From the NCBI GenBank assembly GCA_035476635.1, contig DATILI010000291.1, positions 1 through 15,149 of the forward strand: a stretch of 15,149 nt of DNA, read 5' to 3'. The notes under the pieces were generated by a model that did no database searches, had not been told where the DNA came from, and saw nothing but the letters and a program-made list of their open reading frames with translations. The stretch is from DATILI01 sp035476635 (lineage in GTDB: Bacteria > Pseudomonadota > Gammaproteobacteria > Burkholderiales > Burkholderiaceae_C). Below are positions 1-6,985 of this stretch, piece after piece. Numbering within the stretch: position 1 is the stretch's first letter; each line of letters begins with the position of its first letter. The position numbers were made by a program, and so were the translations under genes.

Positions 1-360
1 GGGTGCGCGTCGATGCACGAGCACCCCTGTTCCAGCGGGGAGCAGCTGTCCGTCCATGAATCACTGTACTTTGGCACTGCCAAACCCAGCGGCGTCGTCA
101 CGCCGGCAGAATGGTCCGAATTCCTGAGAGATACCGTCACGCCACGTTTTCCGCAAGGCCTTACCGTTTGGCAGGCCTCGGGGCAGTGGCGAGGTGCGGA
201 CGGTGCAATCGTTCGAGAGGCGTCACACATTCTCACTCTCTTGCATCCGAACGACGCATCGAACGAAAAGGCAGTTCTCGAAATTGTCGCGGCCTACAAG
301 GCACAGTTCCAGCAGGAGGCAGTACTTCGAGTCAAGGCCCATGCCTGCACTTCCTTCTGA
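1..360 (+). CDS. DUF3574 family putative lipoprotein (5' end outside window)
   Basis: This is a small protein of the DUF3574 family, which has no known biochemical role. The family core is visible: an LYFG strand, a VTPAEW segment, VTPRFPQGLTV and QWRGADG, followed by a C-terminal helix (YKAQFQQEAVLRV). An ATG is present at 13, but the frame is open to base 1 and there is no room to see a Shine-Dalgarno. The first codons of the window read Gly-Cys-Ala-Ser, which looks like the end of a lipobox (x-G-C-A/S). DUF3574 members are often exported lipoproteins, so I infer that the real start and signal peptide lie upstream and that the ATG at 13 is internal. The family call is good; the lipoprotein call rests on only four residues at the edge. 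Confidence 0.75.
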   Translation, partial: GCASMHEHPCSSGEQLSVHESLYFGTAKPSGVVTPAEWSEFLRDTVTPRFPQGLTVWQASGQWRGADGAIVREASHILTLLHPNDASNEKAVLEIVAAYKAQFQQEAVLRVKAHACTSF

Positions 361-372
361 AAGAGGCGCGCC

Positions 373-408
373 CTGACAATTCGTTCCGCGCATATAGTTC
401 ACGGAATG
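373..408 (+). promoter_or_regulatory. Possible sigma70-like promoter overlapped by a dyad, before the ankyrin gene
   Basis: CTGACA (373-378) and TATAGT (393-398) resemble -35 and -10 boxes, but the 14-nt spacer is short for sigma70. An imperfect dyad, CGTTCCG (382-388) with CGGAATG (402-408), brackets the -10-like box with only a G-T wobble as mismatch. It could be an operator or an RNA hairpin. The call is weak. Confidence 0.25.
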
Positions 409-430
409 CGCAACCACAACGAGGACGGCT

Positions 431-766
431 ATGTCTGCAGGAGATTGGAAGGACTTGTACCAGGCGGCCCTGACGGGCAATCTCTCGCTGGTGCAGCACC
501 ACATCAGCGAGGGTGTCAATCCCAACTACCAGCACCCCGAGATCCTGTGTACTCCGCTCGTCGCCAGCCTGATCCAGGGGCATAGCGAGATTGCACACTA
601 CCTGCTGGAGCACGGTGCCGATCCAAACCTGCTCTCGGAGTTTGATGGACTCACACCTTTGCAAGCGGCCCGGAAGCACGGGCGCACGGAGTTTGTGAAA
701 CTGTTGAGCGATGGCGGTGCCAAGGAACCTCGTCAGCCATTCTGGTGGCGCTGGCTTCCAATCTAA
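431..766 (+). CDS. Small ankyrin-repeat protein
   Basis: This 111-residue protein consists of about three ankyrin repeats. The consensus pieces are visible: 'DLYQAALTGNLSLVQHHISEGVNPN' (about 7-31), 'TPLVASLIQGHSEIAHYLLEHGADPN' (about 41-66) and 'DGLTPLQAARKHGRTEFVKLLSDGGA' (about 71-96), then a short basic and aromatic tail. It has no signal peptide or membrane segment, so it is probably a cytoplasmic protein-protein interaction module; the partner cannot be read from the sequence. The ATG at 431 has a GAGGA Shine-Dalgarno about 6 nt upstream. It ends 4 nt before the next gene, so the two are probably co-transcribed. Confidence 0.85.
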   Translation: MSAGDWKDLYQAALTGNLSLVQHHISEGVNPNYQHPEILCTPLVASLIQGHSEIAHYLLEHGADPNLLSEFDGLTPLQAARKHGRTEFVKLLSDGGAKEPRQPFWWRWLPI

Positions 767-770
767 CGCG

Positions 771-1160
771 ATGAAGATCGAAGGCATGAACCCAACAGAC
801 ATCATCGATCGCTACTGCCAGGCCTGGTCAGACGTCGACCCCAATACGCGCGCAGGTCTGCTGGCATCCGTATGGTCGACGACAGCCACCTACAGCGATC
901 CCACGGTTCTTGACCTCGATGCGGATGCGCTGCTTGCGCATATCGGAAGAATCCAGGCCAGTCGACCGGGCGCCAAGGTCTTGCGAAGCACCCCACTCGA
1001 TGCCCACCACGCGTTCGCAAGGTTCGGCTTCAAAGTGGTCGGAACAGACGGAAACATCCTGCGCGAGGGAATCGACGTGGTCCTCTTTTCGCCCGACGGC
1101 ACACGAATCGAACGCATCATCGGGTTCTTTGGTTCGTTGTCCGCGCAGAATGACGCCTGA
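771..1160 (+). CDS. NTF2/SnoaL-like family protein
   Basis: This protein of about 129 residues has the pattern of the NTF2/SnoaL-like cone fold. An N-terminal helix (DIIDRYCQAWSD) leads into a 'SVWSTTATYSDPT' segment typical of small ligand-binding or isomerase-like family members. Beta strands follow (FARFGFKVV, IDVVLFSPDG, RIERIIGFFG). The substrate is unknown. Start codons at 711, 771 and 786 are in frame. The start at 711 would overlap the ankyrin gene by 56 nt, so 771 is preferred; 786 is also possible, and neither has a strong Shine-Dalgarno. The gene follows the ankyrin gene by 4 nt, which suggests an operon. Confidence 0.75.
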   Translation: MKIEGMNPTDIIDRYCQAWSDVDPNTRAGLLASVWSTTATYSDPTVLDLDADALLAHIGRIQASRPGAKVLRSTPLDAHHAFARFGFKVVGTDGNILREGIDVVLFSPDGTRIERIIGFFGSLSAQNDA

Positions 1161-1190
1161 CAGCCTCACAAGCACCCATGGAGGATTCGC

Positions 1191-1241
1191 ATGAGCCCAG
1201 AGCTCTCTATCCGTGGCAGTCAAAAGCGGCCGCCGCCATGA
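1191..1241 (+). CDS. Short leader ORF (16 codons) overlapping the start of the Rossmann gene
   Basis: An ATG at 1191 preceded by GGAGG (1180-1184, spacing 6) opens a 16-codon frame reading MSPELSIRGSQKRPPP. Its TGA (1239-1241) overlaps the ATG of the next gene (1238-1240) as ATGA. The strong Shine-Dalgarno belongs to this short frame; the downstream gene has no clear one of its own. This fits translational coupling by a leader peptide, and the Pro-Pro-Pro just before the stop is a known kind of ribosome-slowing sequence. It may instead be chance or a decayed start. Confidence 0.35.
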   Translation: MSPELSIRGSQKRPPP

Positions 1242-1864
1242 AGATCATCGTCTTTGGCCCGGCCGGTGGTACGGGCCAGCAACTCGTTTCCCAGGCGCTG
1301 GCAGCCGGCCACGACGTGACCGCCTTCACTCGCAACCCGTCAGCAATTGCTCCTCGCCAGCGGCTTGCGGTCATCGCGGGCAGTACTCTGGAATCGCGTG
1401 GGGTGGAACTCGCCATGGCCGGCCATGACGCGGTGGCGTGTGCCTTGGGCGGTCAGCCGTGGCGGCGCCAGGCGCGAGTGTGTTCCAGCGCGATTCGAAA
1501 CATCGTGCCGGCGATGGCAAGGCATGGCGTCCGCCGCATTGTTGCGCTCTCAACGTTCGGCGCCGGTAACACACGTCCGCACGTTGGTTGGCTGGCCCGC
1601 AGCCTGCTCTTTGGCCTCGTCCTGCGCAGCGAGGTTGCCGACAAGGAGGCGATGGAAACCGAGCTCTCGGCGACCGATCTCGAGTGGATCGTGGTGCGCA
1701 TAGGGCGGCTCACTGATGAACCGGCACGCGGCACTTGGCGCGCAGCAGACGACGGCTCCATCCAGGGAATGGGAAAGATTGCCCGCGCCGACGTGGCCGC
1801 ATTCATGCTTGGCCAGCTTGAGGCCAATGCATGGCTTCGGCGAAAACCTGTCGTCATGTACTGA
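1238..1864 (+). CDS. NAD(P)-binding Rossmann-fold (atypical SDR/NAD(P)H-binding) protein
   Basis: This 208-residue protein resembles the NAD(P)H-binding atypical short-chain dehydrogenase group (NmrA/BVR-B-like, Pfam NAD(P)-binding type). The N-terminus MKIIVFGPAGGTG is the first strand plus a glycine-rich dinucleotide loop, and 'AFTRNPSAI' follows strand 2, where a basic residue suggests NADP. 'HDAVACALGG' and 'HGVRRIVALSTFGAG' are strands 4 and 5. 'LEWIVVRIGRLTD' and 'IARADVAAFMLGQLE' are the usual C-terminal family segments. The substrate is unknown. A longer in-frame reading begins at 1178, but homology begins at the 1238 Met, which overlaps the stop of the short leader ORF. Confidence 0.85.
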   Translation: MKIIVFGPAGGTGQQLVSQALAAGHDVTAFTRNPSAIAPRQRLAVIAGSTLESRGVELAMAGHDAVACALGGQPWRRQARVCSSAIRNIVPAMARHGVRRIVALSTFGAGNTRPHVGWLARSLLFGLVLRSEVADKEAMETELSATDLEWIVVRIGRLTDEPARGTWRAADDGSIQGMGKIARADVAAFMLGQLEANAWLRRKPVVMY

Positions 1865-2032
1865 GCTGGCGCACCCGTTGCCTGAGTGCCCCTACGCACG
1901 TGTCGCCGTGGCCCCTGAAGTCTGCGGATAGGCATACACTGGTGGCAGTCGTCACGACACGCTAGGCCGCAGGGTCTCACCTACTCACTCAAGGGCCCGC
2001 CAGCGCCTTCTACGCTGCCGCCGGATGACCAA

Positions 2033-2066
2033 CAACCCGCTCCTGGCGCAAGCCCCGAGTGGGTTG
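2033..2066 (+). terminator. Stem-loop, possible terminator of the upstream gene
   Basis: CAACCCGCTC (2033-2042) pairs with GAGTGGGTTG (2057-2066) through 10 bp including one G-U pair, with a 14-nt loop. Only a short, interrupted T-rich stretch follows (CTCGTTTGT), so intrinsic termination is uncertain. It lies 170 nt after the Rossmann gene and upstream of the hydrolase promoter-like box. Confidence 0.3.
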
Positions 2067-2130
2067 CTCGTTTGTGGGGCAGAGCGCGCATGCAGCCGCT
2101 TCACCGGGTGGCACGCTCAATGCCGAACAC

Positions 2131-2139
2131 TGATATAAA
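2131..2139 (+). promoter_or_regulatory. Extended -10-like promoter element before the hydrolase
   Basis: TGATATAAA matches an extended -10 element (TGn followed by TATAAA). No convincing -35 box sits at the usual distance, which is acceptable for an extended -10 promoter. It lies about 45 nt before the leader ORF and 65 nt before the hydrolase start. It is AT-rich in an otherwise GC-rich stretch. Confidence 0.35.
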
Positions 2140-2175
2140 TCGGGCACTGACGGAATATTCTTGGGAGTGAAGCCG

Positions 2176-2211
2176 ATGGCAGGCAACGCCAGCCAAGCGG
2201 ACACGTGGTGA
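2176..2211 (+). CDS. Short leader ORF (11 codons) overlapping the hydrolase start
   Basis: An ATG at 2176 has GGGAG (2163-2167) 8 nt upstream and encodes MAGNASQADTW. Its TGA (2209-2211) overlaps a GTG start (2208-2210) of the hydrolase as GTGA. The hydrolase GTG codons have only a poor Shine-Dalgarno, so coupled translation is plausible. No experiment or conservation is available here. Confidence 0.3.
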   Translation: MAGNASQADTW

Positions 2212-3068
2212 GAGTCTTTTTCCTTTGCACCTTGTTGGGGGTGGCGGCGGCGGCAGTCTTCGCGCAGCCGAACGCCTCTGCGCCCGGCGTCTGCAGCGAG
2301 GTGGTCGCGATCGGCACACACGGCGGCACCACCACGCGCTATGCGCTCGCGCAGCCACCCGCGGCGCGCGCGGGGGGAGAAGGGCGGGTTGCACTGGTTC
2401 TTCTGGCGGGCGGTGGCGGGCATCTCAATCTCGATGATGGCGGCTGCCCGCGCGCGCTCAAAGGCAACTCTCTCGTGCGCTCGCTTGTACTTTTTCATGA
2501 CGCCGGTTTCGTCACGGCGTTAGTTGATGCGCCATCCGACCATGCTGGCGCAGATGGCCTGGCGGGGTTTCGGATTGCCGCGGAACACGCCGAGGACATT
2601 GGCAAGGTGATTGCCGACGTGCGCGCGCGCACCGGCGCCCCGGTCTGGCTCGTGGGTACCAGCCGCGGCGCGATATCCGCGGTCAATGCGGCTGCGCGCC
2701 TTTCGGGTCCTTCGGCGCCGGATGGCCTGGTGCTGACCTCCGCGCTGATGTCCGGTTTTACGGGTGGCCACAAGCCGTGGGTCAGCCAGACCGTGTTTGA
2801 CCTTCCCCTGGAGGCGATCCGGTTGCCGGTCCTCGTGGTCGGCCATGCCGCCGACAAGTGCATCCGTTCGCCGGCGAATCTCATGGACAACATCACGGCG
2901 CGGACCAGGGGCGCGCGCGAGCAGGTGGCTACCGTCAGCGGCGGCCCCGGCAAGCCCGGCTCGCCACGCGTCGATGCTTGTGAGGGCCGCACGCCGCACG
3001 GCTTCCTCGAGCAAGAGGCCGAGGTCGCCGCTGGCATCGCGCGGTTCATTGGCGGGGGCAGGTACTAG
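2205..3068 (+). CDS. Secreted alpha/beta hydrolase
   Basis: This 287-residue protein begins with a Sec signal peptide (VFFLCTLLGVAAAAVFA, likely cut after Ala20), so it is probably periplasmic. The mature part is a single alpha/beta-hydrolase domain. An oxyanion-type loop 'LLAGGGGHL' is near 66-74, the nucleophile elbow GTSRG puts Ser at 153, 'VVGHAADKC' offers the acid Asp217, and 'GRTPHGF' offers His265. The substrate (ester or amide) is unknown. Start codons are GTG at 2205 and GTG at 2208; the second overlaps the stop of a short leader ORF. DUF2277 follows 34 nt downstream. Confidence 0.85.
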   Translation: MVRVFFLCTLLGVAAAAVFAQPNASAPGVCSEVVAIGTHGGTTTRYALAQPPAARAGGEGRVALVLLAGGGGHLNLDDGGCPRALKGNSLVRSLVLFHDAGFVTALVDAPSDHAGADGLAGFRIAAEHAEDIGKVIADVRARTGAPVWLVGTSRGAISAVNAAARLSGPSAPDGLVLTSALMSGFTGGHKPWVSQTVFDLPLEAIRLPVLVVGHAADKCIRSPANLMDNITARTRGAREQVATVSGGPGKPGSPRVDACEGRTPHGFLEQEAEVAAGIARFIGGGRY

Positions 3069-3102
3069 CGGTCCCGAAAATAGCCGAGACAACGGAATCA
3101 TC

Positions 3103-3378
3103 ATGTGCAGAAACATCAAGACCTTGTTCAACTTCGAGCCCCCCGCCACCGAGCTGGAGATACGCGACGCTGCCTTGCAGTTCGTGCGAAAACTCAGCGG
3201 CTTCAATGTGCCTTCGAAGGCGAATGAAGCGGCGTTCGATCGCGCGGTGGAAGATGTCGCCGCCGCAGCGCGCGGCCTCATTCATTCGCTGGTGACCACC
3301 GCCGACCCGCGCGACCGCGAAGTGGAGGCCGCCCGCGCGCGGGCCAGGGCCGCTGCGCGATTCGGGGTGCAATCCTGA
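3103..3378 (+). CDS. DUF2277 family protein
   Basis: This 91-residue protein matches the DUF2277 family throughout. The N-terminus MCRNIKTLFNFEPPAT is near-invariant in the family, followed by 'EIRDAALQFVRKLSGF.VPSKANEAAFDRAVEDVAAAARGLI'. No biochemical function is known. The Cys at position 2 and small helical character are family traits. The ATG at 3103 is clear from the family N-terminus, with a weak GGA about 6 nt upstream. It lies between a secreted hydrolase and an NTF2-like gene in the same direction, which may be a loose operon. Confidence 0.9.
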   Translation: MCRNIKTLFNFEPPATELEIRDAALQFVRKLSGFNVPSKANEAAFDRAVEDVAAAARGLIHSLVTTADPRDREVEAARARARAAARFGVQS

Positions 3379-3427
3379 AGACATTGCGAATCTGCGTAAC
3401 CATCAAAACACCAACAGGAGCCATCCA

Positions 3428-3796
3428 ATGCCAACACCCGAAACGCTCGAACGCTTCATCGCCCGCGTCGAACAGAACGCACACGTCGAAGCCATCGAAG
3501 AGTTCTACACGCCCGAATCTTCCATGCAGGAGAACATGGCCCCGCCGCGTGTGGGCCGCGACGCGCATGTGGCCAATGAACGCCGGGTGCTCGGCAGGGC
3601 GAAATCGCTCACCTCGCAGTGTGTGCGGCCGGTGTTCCAGAGTGGCGACAGGGTCGTGATCCGCTGGATCTTCCAGTTTGAATGGCTGGATGGAACCACG
3701 ACGCGCATGGAGGAGCTTGCCTACCAGCGCTGGGAGGGCGAGCGCGTTGCCGAAGAAACCTTTTTCTATGACCCGGCGCAGCGCGTGCCTCGGTAG
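3428..3796 (+). CDS. NTF2/SnoaL-like polyketide-cyclase family protein
   Basis: This 122-residue protein has the SnoaL-like layout. An N-terminal helix (ETLERFIARVEQ) is followed by 'EAIEEFYTPESSMQENMAPP', a 'GRDAHVANERRVL' segment, then paired strands 'DRVVIRWIFQFEWLDGTTTRMEELAYQRWEGERVAEETFFYDP'. Relatives are often annotated as nuclear transport factor 2 family or ester cyclase-like; the ligand is unknown. The ATG at 3428 has a clear AGGAG (3415-3419, spacing 8). The gene is convergent with the LysR gene, whose stop codon is only 9 nt away. No intrinsic terminator is visible between the two. Confidence 0.85.
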   Translation: MPTPETLERFIARVEQNAHVEAIEEFYTPESSMQENMAPPRVGRDAHVANERRVLGRAKSLTSQCVRPVFQSGDRVVIRWIFQFEWLDGTTTRMEELAYQRWEGERVAEETFFYDPAQRVPR

Positions 3797-3805
3797 TACG
3801 GCGCC

Positions 3806-4747
3806 TCAAGTCGCCGCGTCGTCTGGTTCGCCCGCTTCAAGATCGCCGTTCTGGTTGGCCAGCCCTGCCAGCCAGTTGACGACCTTGAGCACGGTGGGCA
3901 AGCGCGGATGGTCGTCCACAAATTCGGCGTGGTAGGCAAAGCCCTGCATGCCCAGCGGGTGCACTTGCACCAGCCTGCCGGCGCGCAGCTCCGGGCCGAC
4001 CAGCAGGCTGCTGGCCAGCGCCACACCGGCGGCGTCCAGCGCGCCCTGAATGGCGTGGCTCTCTTCGCTGAAGCCAATGGCCCGGCCCGGATCGAATCCG
4101 GTGATGCCGGCCATGGCCATCCAGGCCGGCCAGTTGGGCCCTTGCAAGCTGGTGTTCTTCCATTGGTAGCCCAGCAAGTCGCTTGCCGCCAACAGCTGGG
4201 CCGGAACCGGCAACGGCTGCGTGCCGACCCAGGCGGGTGATGCGACAGCGATGTAGCGGTCGCGGTAGAGCAACTGCGAGCGCATGGGCCGCGAGCGCTC
4301 TGGCCCATAGCGCACTGCAAGGTCAGCCTCGAACTTGCGCAGATCGACAATCTTTTCAGTTGCGTTGACCGTGAGCGCGATCCCGGGATGCAGCTTGCGC
4401 AGCTGCGTCAGTTGGGGGATGAGGATCATGGCCGCGAACGCCGGCGTCACTGAAACGGTGAGCGCGTCTTCCTCGCGCTGCAGATCGACCACCGACTGCG
4501 CGATGCGGTCGAAGCCGTCGCGCAGCACCGGGAAGAAGCGCTCGCCCGCGCGCGTGAGCGTGATGGTGTTGCCCGTGCGTTCGAACAGCTTGAGGCCGAC
4601 CAGTTCTTCGAGGTTGCGAATCTGGTGGCTTACGGCGGTGGGCGTCACGAACAGTTCGGCAGCCGCTTCCTTGAAGCTCAAATGCCGCGCCGCAGCCTCG
4701 AAGGCACGCAACGCGTTCAGCGGCGGCATGCGCCGGCCTTCAGCCAT
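3806..4747 (-). CDS. LysR-type transcriptional regulator (GcvA-like)
   Basis: This 313-residue DNA-binding regulator is the last gene of the central operon. The N-terminal winged helix-turn-helix is clear: 'LNALRAFEAAARHLSFKEAAAELFVTPTAVSHQIRNLEELVG' followed by KLFERTGNTITLT. The TPTAVSHQIRNLE form is typical of the GcvA subgroup. The C-terminal effector-binding domain starts near residue 93 (LTVSVTPAFAAMILIPQL). I chose the ATG at 4747 over an upstream in-frame start at 4831 because GAGGA lies 5-6 nt before it and homology begins with MPPLNALRAFE. Its Shine-Dalgarno overlaps the stop of the amidase gene (8-nt gap), so it is almost certainly co-transcribed and probably regulates this operon. 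The effector is unknown. Confidence 0.92.
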   Translation of the reverse strand: MAEGRRMPPLNALRAFEAAARHLSFKEAAAELFVTPTAVSHQIRNLEELVGLKLFERTGNTITLTRAGERFFPVLRDGFDRIAQSVVDLQREEDALTVSVTPAFAAMILIPQLTQLRKLHPGIALTVNATEKIVDLRKFEADLAVRYGPERSRPMRSQLLYRDRYIAVASPAWVGTQPLPVPAQLLAASDLLGYQWKNTSLQGPNWPAWMAMAGITGFDPGRAIGFSEESHAIQGALDAAGVALASSLLVGPELRAGRLVQVHPLGMQGFAYHAEFVDDHPRLPTVLKVVNWLAGLANQNGDLEAGEPDDAAT

Positions 4748-4755
4748 AACGATCC

Positions 4756-6096
4756 TCACGCACAGAGAATTTCCAATAACTCCAGCTTGCGCGCCACCGC
4801 CAGCAGCATCGCGTCGCCGCCACGCGGGCAAGACAACAGCACGCTGGTGGGCAGCCCCGCCTCGTCGCAGCCGCTGGGCACCGCGATGCCGGGCATGTCG
4901 AGAAAGCTGCCTGGCATTGTATGGCGCAGGGCTGCGCTGTTGGCGGCGGTGATCCGGTCCAGCGTCTGCACCGACGAGAGCGCAGGGGCACTGGCAGGCG
5001 TGGTCGGAAAGACGTAGATCGCATTCGCCGGCGCCGCGGCCCGTCGCTTGAGCATTGCCTCGCGCAGCTGCAACAGGGCCAGGCGGTCGCGCGCCGGCGC
5101 AGCGCGCGCTGCCATCAGCCTATGCCGCACGAACGGGTCCAGTTGCGCGAGTGACTCGGGTGTGGTGTAGCGCGCCAGCGTGTGGCCGGCTTCGGCGGCA
5201 ACCAAGGTGCCATGCAGTGCGAATGCCTGGGCCACGATGTCGAAGCTCTCCACATGCCGCTGTTCGCAAGCCATTCCCGCATTGCTGAGCCGGCGCATCA
5301 AGCGCAGGCAGTTGTCGCGCACGCTGGCCTGCACTTGCGGGCCGCACAGCTGGTCGACCAGGATGAAGTGCGGCTGCTGGGCCGCGAATGGTTTCGTGCG
5401 GGCGTCGCCCTGCAACACGGCATCGACGCACAGCACGTCGGCGACTGTGGCCGCGATGATGCCGACCGTGTCCAGGCTGGGCGCAAGCGCAGCCACCCCC
5501 GCTACCGGATAGCGGCCCTGGCTTGGCCTGAAGCCGACCAGGCCAGACCAGGCGGCGGGCACGCGAATCGAGCCCGAGGTGTCCGTTCCCAGCGCCACGC
5601 AGCCAATGCCCAGGCGCATGGCAGCCGCCGCGCCGCTGGAAGAGCCGCCGACAAGGTGCAGCGCGCCGGTGCGGTGTGCCTTTTGCAAGGGTGTGCCGAA
5701 GTGCGGATTCAGGCCCAGGCCCGAGAAGGCGAACTCGCTTAGATTGGTCTTTCCGAGGCTCACGACACCCGCGGCATGCAGTCGCGACACCGCCGCCGCG
5801 TCCTGCATGGCCGGTGCGCGGCTTGCCAGCAGCGAGCCTGAAGTCGTCGGCAGGCCGGCGATGTCGAACAGGTCCTTCCATGTGACGGGAATGCCGTCCA
5901 ATGGCCCGAGTGGCCGTCCTCGCTTCCAGCGCTCAGCCGAAGCCTGGGCCTGCTCTTGTGCGTACTCGCGCAGTAGCTGGGTGAAGACAGCGTGCGCCGC
6001 GGGCTCGCCTGCATGCGCCAGCATCGCGGCCGCGGCTTCTTCGGGCCCGGTCTCGCCGCGCTGAAAGCGTTGCGAAAGCGCCTCGATGGCTCCCAC
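4756..6096 (-). CDS. Amidase signature family hydrolase
   Basis: This enzyme of about 446 residues hydrolyses a C-N amide bond in an unknown substrate. The amidase-signature core is intact: 'LGPLDGIPVTWKDLFDIAGLPTTSGS' supplies the catalytic Lys (about 74), GGSSSGAAAA the cis-Ser (152-154) and GTDTSGSIRVPA the nucleophile Ser (about 176). Members of this family act on amides, ureides, allophanate and carboxybiuret (AtzF/AtzE relatives); the exact substrate cannot be read. The frame is open up to 6195, but that would overlap the upstream gene by almost 100 nt. The GTG at 6096, one base after the upstream stop, is the likely start, though its Shine-Dalgarno is weak. A TTG at 6105 is an alternative. 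Confidence 0.88.
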   Translation of the reverse strand: MGAIEALSQRFQRGETGPEEAAAAMLAHAGEPAAHAVFTQLLREYAQEQAQASAERWKRGRPLGPLDGIPVTWKDLFDIAGLPTTSGSLLASRAPAMQDAAAVSRLHAAGVVSLGKTNLSEFAFSGLGLNPHFGTPLQKAHRTGALHLVGGSSSGAAAAMRLGIGCVALGTDTSGSIRVPAAWSGLVGFRPSQGRYPVAGVAALAPSLDTVGIIAATVADVLCVDAVLQGDARTKPFAAQQPHFILVDQLCGPQVQASVRDNCLRLMRRLSNAGMACEQRHVESFDIVAQAFALHGTLVAAEAGHTLARYTTPESLAQLDPFVRHRLMAARAAPARDRLALLQLREAMLKRRAAAPANAIYVFPTTPASAPALSSVQTLDRITAANSAALRHTMPGSFLDMPGIAVPSGCDEAGLPTSVLLSCPRGGDAMLLAVARKLELLEILCA

Positions 6097-6097
6097 C

Positions 6098-6985
6098 TCA
6101 GGCAACGGCCAGCGCCGCTGTGCCGCGCGCCTTGAACACGCGAGCGATTTCCTCGAACGTGCAAAAGCGCACACCGGGCCTGGACATGAAATCATCGATC
6201 AGCCGCTCGTGCATCAGGAGCGCTTGCGGCTTGCCGGACACGTCGGGGTGGATCGTCATCGGAAACACGGCAAAGTCGTATTCGCGGTACACATAGTCGA
6301 ACTGGTCGCGCCACATCTGCTCGACCTGGCGCGCACCCACGTAACCTTGGCTGTTGGCGAACGATTTGATGTAGAGCAGGGGCTCCATGTCGTCCAGGTC
6401 CCAGCTGGCGGGGATCTCGATCAGGCTGGTCGGCTCGCCGCGCACCACGGGCTTCATCCAATCCTGCGCCGGCCCGGTGTAGTCGATCGGCGTCCAGCGA
6501 TCGCCACGCCGCAGATAGTAGGGCTCGAAGTCGCGGTGCATCAGGCTGTGGTCGTAGTGGATGCCGCGTTCCAGCAGCAGCTCCAGCGTGTCGGCGCTGA
6601 ATTCCCACCAGGGCGCGTTGTGGCCCACCGGGCGCCTGCCCGTCAACTTTTCAATCAAGGCGATCGAGCGGTCCAGCACGTCGGCCTGTTGCTGGCGCGA
6701 CATGGCTGTCGGGTTCTCGTGGCTGTAGCCGTGCAGGCCCACTTCATGGCCAGCGTCCACCACGGCCTCGCAAGCCTCGGGGAAGCTCTCGATCGAATGG
6801 CCCGGAATGAACCAGGTGGTCGGGATGCCGCGCGAGGCAAAGAGGCGCAAGAGACGTTGGGCGCCGACTTCGCCCGCGAAGAATCCGCGGGAAACATCGC
6901 AGACCGAACGCTCGCCGCCGTAGGAACCAAGCCAGCCCGCCACGGCATCGAAATCGACGCTGTAGGCACAGAGGATTTCCTTCAT
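6098..6985 (-). CDS. Polysaccharide deacetylase (CE4/NodB-like) family hydrolase, PuuE/PgdA-like
   Basis: This 295-residue protein has the metal-dependent NodB/CE4 fold. The pattern 'SVDFDAV' gives Asp11 and Asp13, HGYSHE (85-90) gives the His-x3-His pair, and a late 'MTIHPDVSG' gives His246. 'GRRPVGHNAPWWEFS' is the third motif. There is no signal peptide, so it is cytoplasmic, which argues against a cell-wall substrate. Cytoplasmic members of this group include the PuuE-type allantoinase and cyclic-amide-opening enzymes. Together with the amidase and DUF1989 genes this suggests hydrolysis of a cyclic or acylated nitrogen compound. The start overlaps the DUF1989 stop by 4 nt (ATGA), so it is translationally coupled. 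Confidence 0.87.
   Translation of the reverse strand: MKEILCAYSVDFDAVAGWLGSYGGERSVCDVSRGFFAGEVGAQRLLRLFASRGIPTTWFIPGHSIESFPEACEAVVDAGHEVGLHGYSHENPTAMSRQQQADVLDRSIALIEKLTGRRPVGHNAPWWEFSADTLELLLERGIHYDHSLMHRDFEPYYLRRGDRWTPIDYTGPAQDWMKPVVRGEPTSLIEIPASWDLDDMEPLLYIKSFANSQGYVGARQVEQMWRDQFDYVYREYDFAVFPMTIHPDVSGKPQALLMHERLIDDFMSRPGVRFCTFEEIARVFKARGTAALAVA

Larger units (their letters stand above)
1865..2204. other. Intergenic stretch without a recognisable protein gene
   Basis: About 340 nt lie between the Rossmann gene and the secreted hydrolase. The stretch holds a stem-loop (2033-2066), an extended -10-like box (2131-2139) and an 11-codon leader ORF (from 2176). Longer open frames on the minus strand here run into the hydrolase gene, show no family resemblance and look like GC-rich shadows. 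Confidence 0.6.

Noticed and set aside
2033..2066. Integron attC-like site
   Set aside because: The arms form a stem, but the conserved GTTRRRY/RYYYAAC core pair with correct spacing and asymmetry is missing, and no integrase or cassette context is seen.
2010..2498. A minus-strand frame across the intergenic stretch
   Set aside because: It overlaps the signal peptide region of the hydrolase, has no family likeness, and its start has no Shine-Dalgarno.
4748..4831. N-terminal extension of the LysR gene
   Set aside because: The extra residues lie inside the amidase gene, do not resemble LysR proteins, and a good GAGGA precedes the ATG at 4747.
6097..6195. N-terminal extension of the amidase
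   Set aside because: It would overlap the CE4 gene by almost 100 nt, is Arg/Cys-rich and unlike amidases; a GTG at 6096 directly after the CE4 stop is more plausible.
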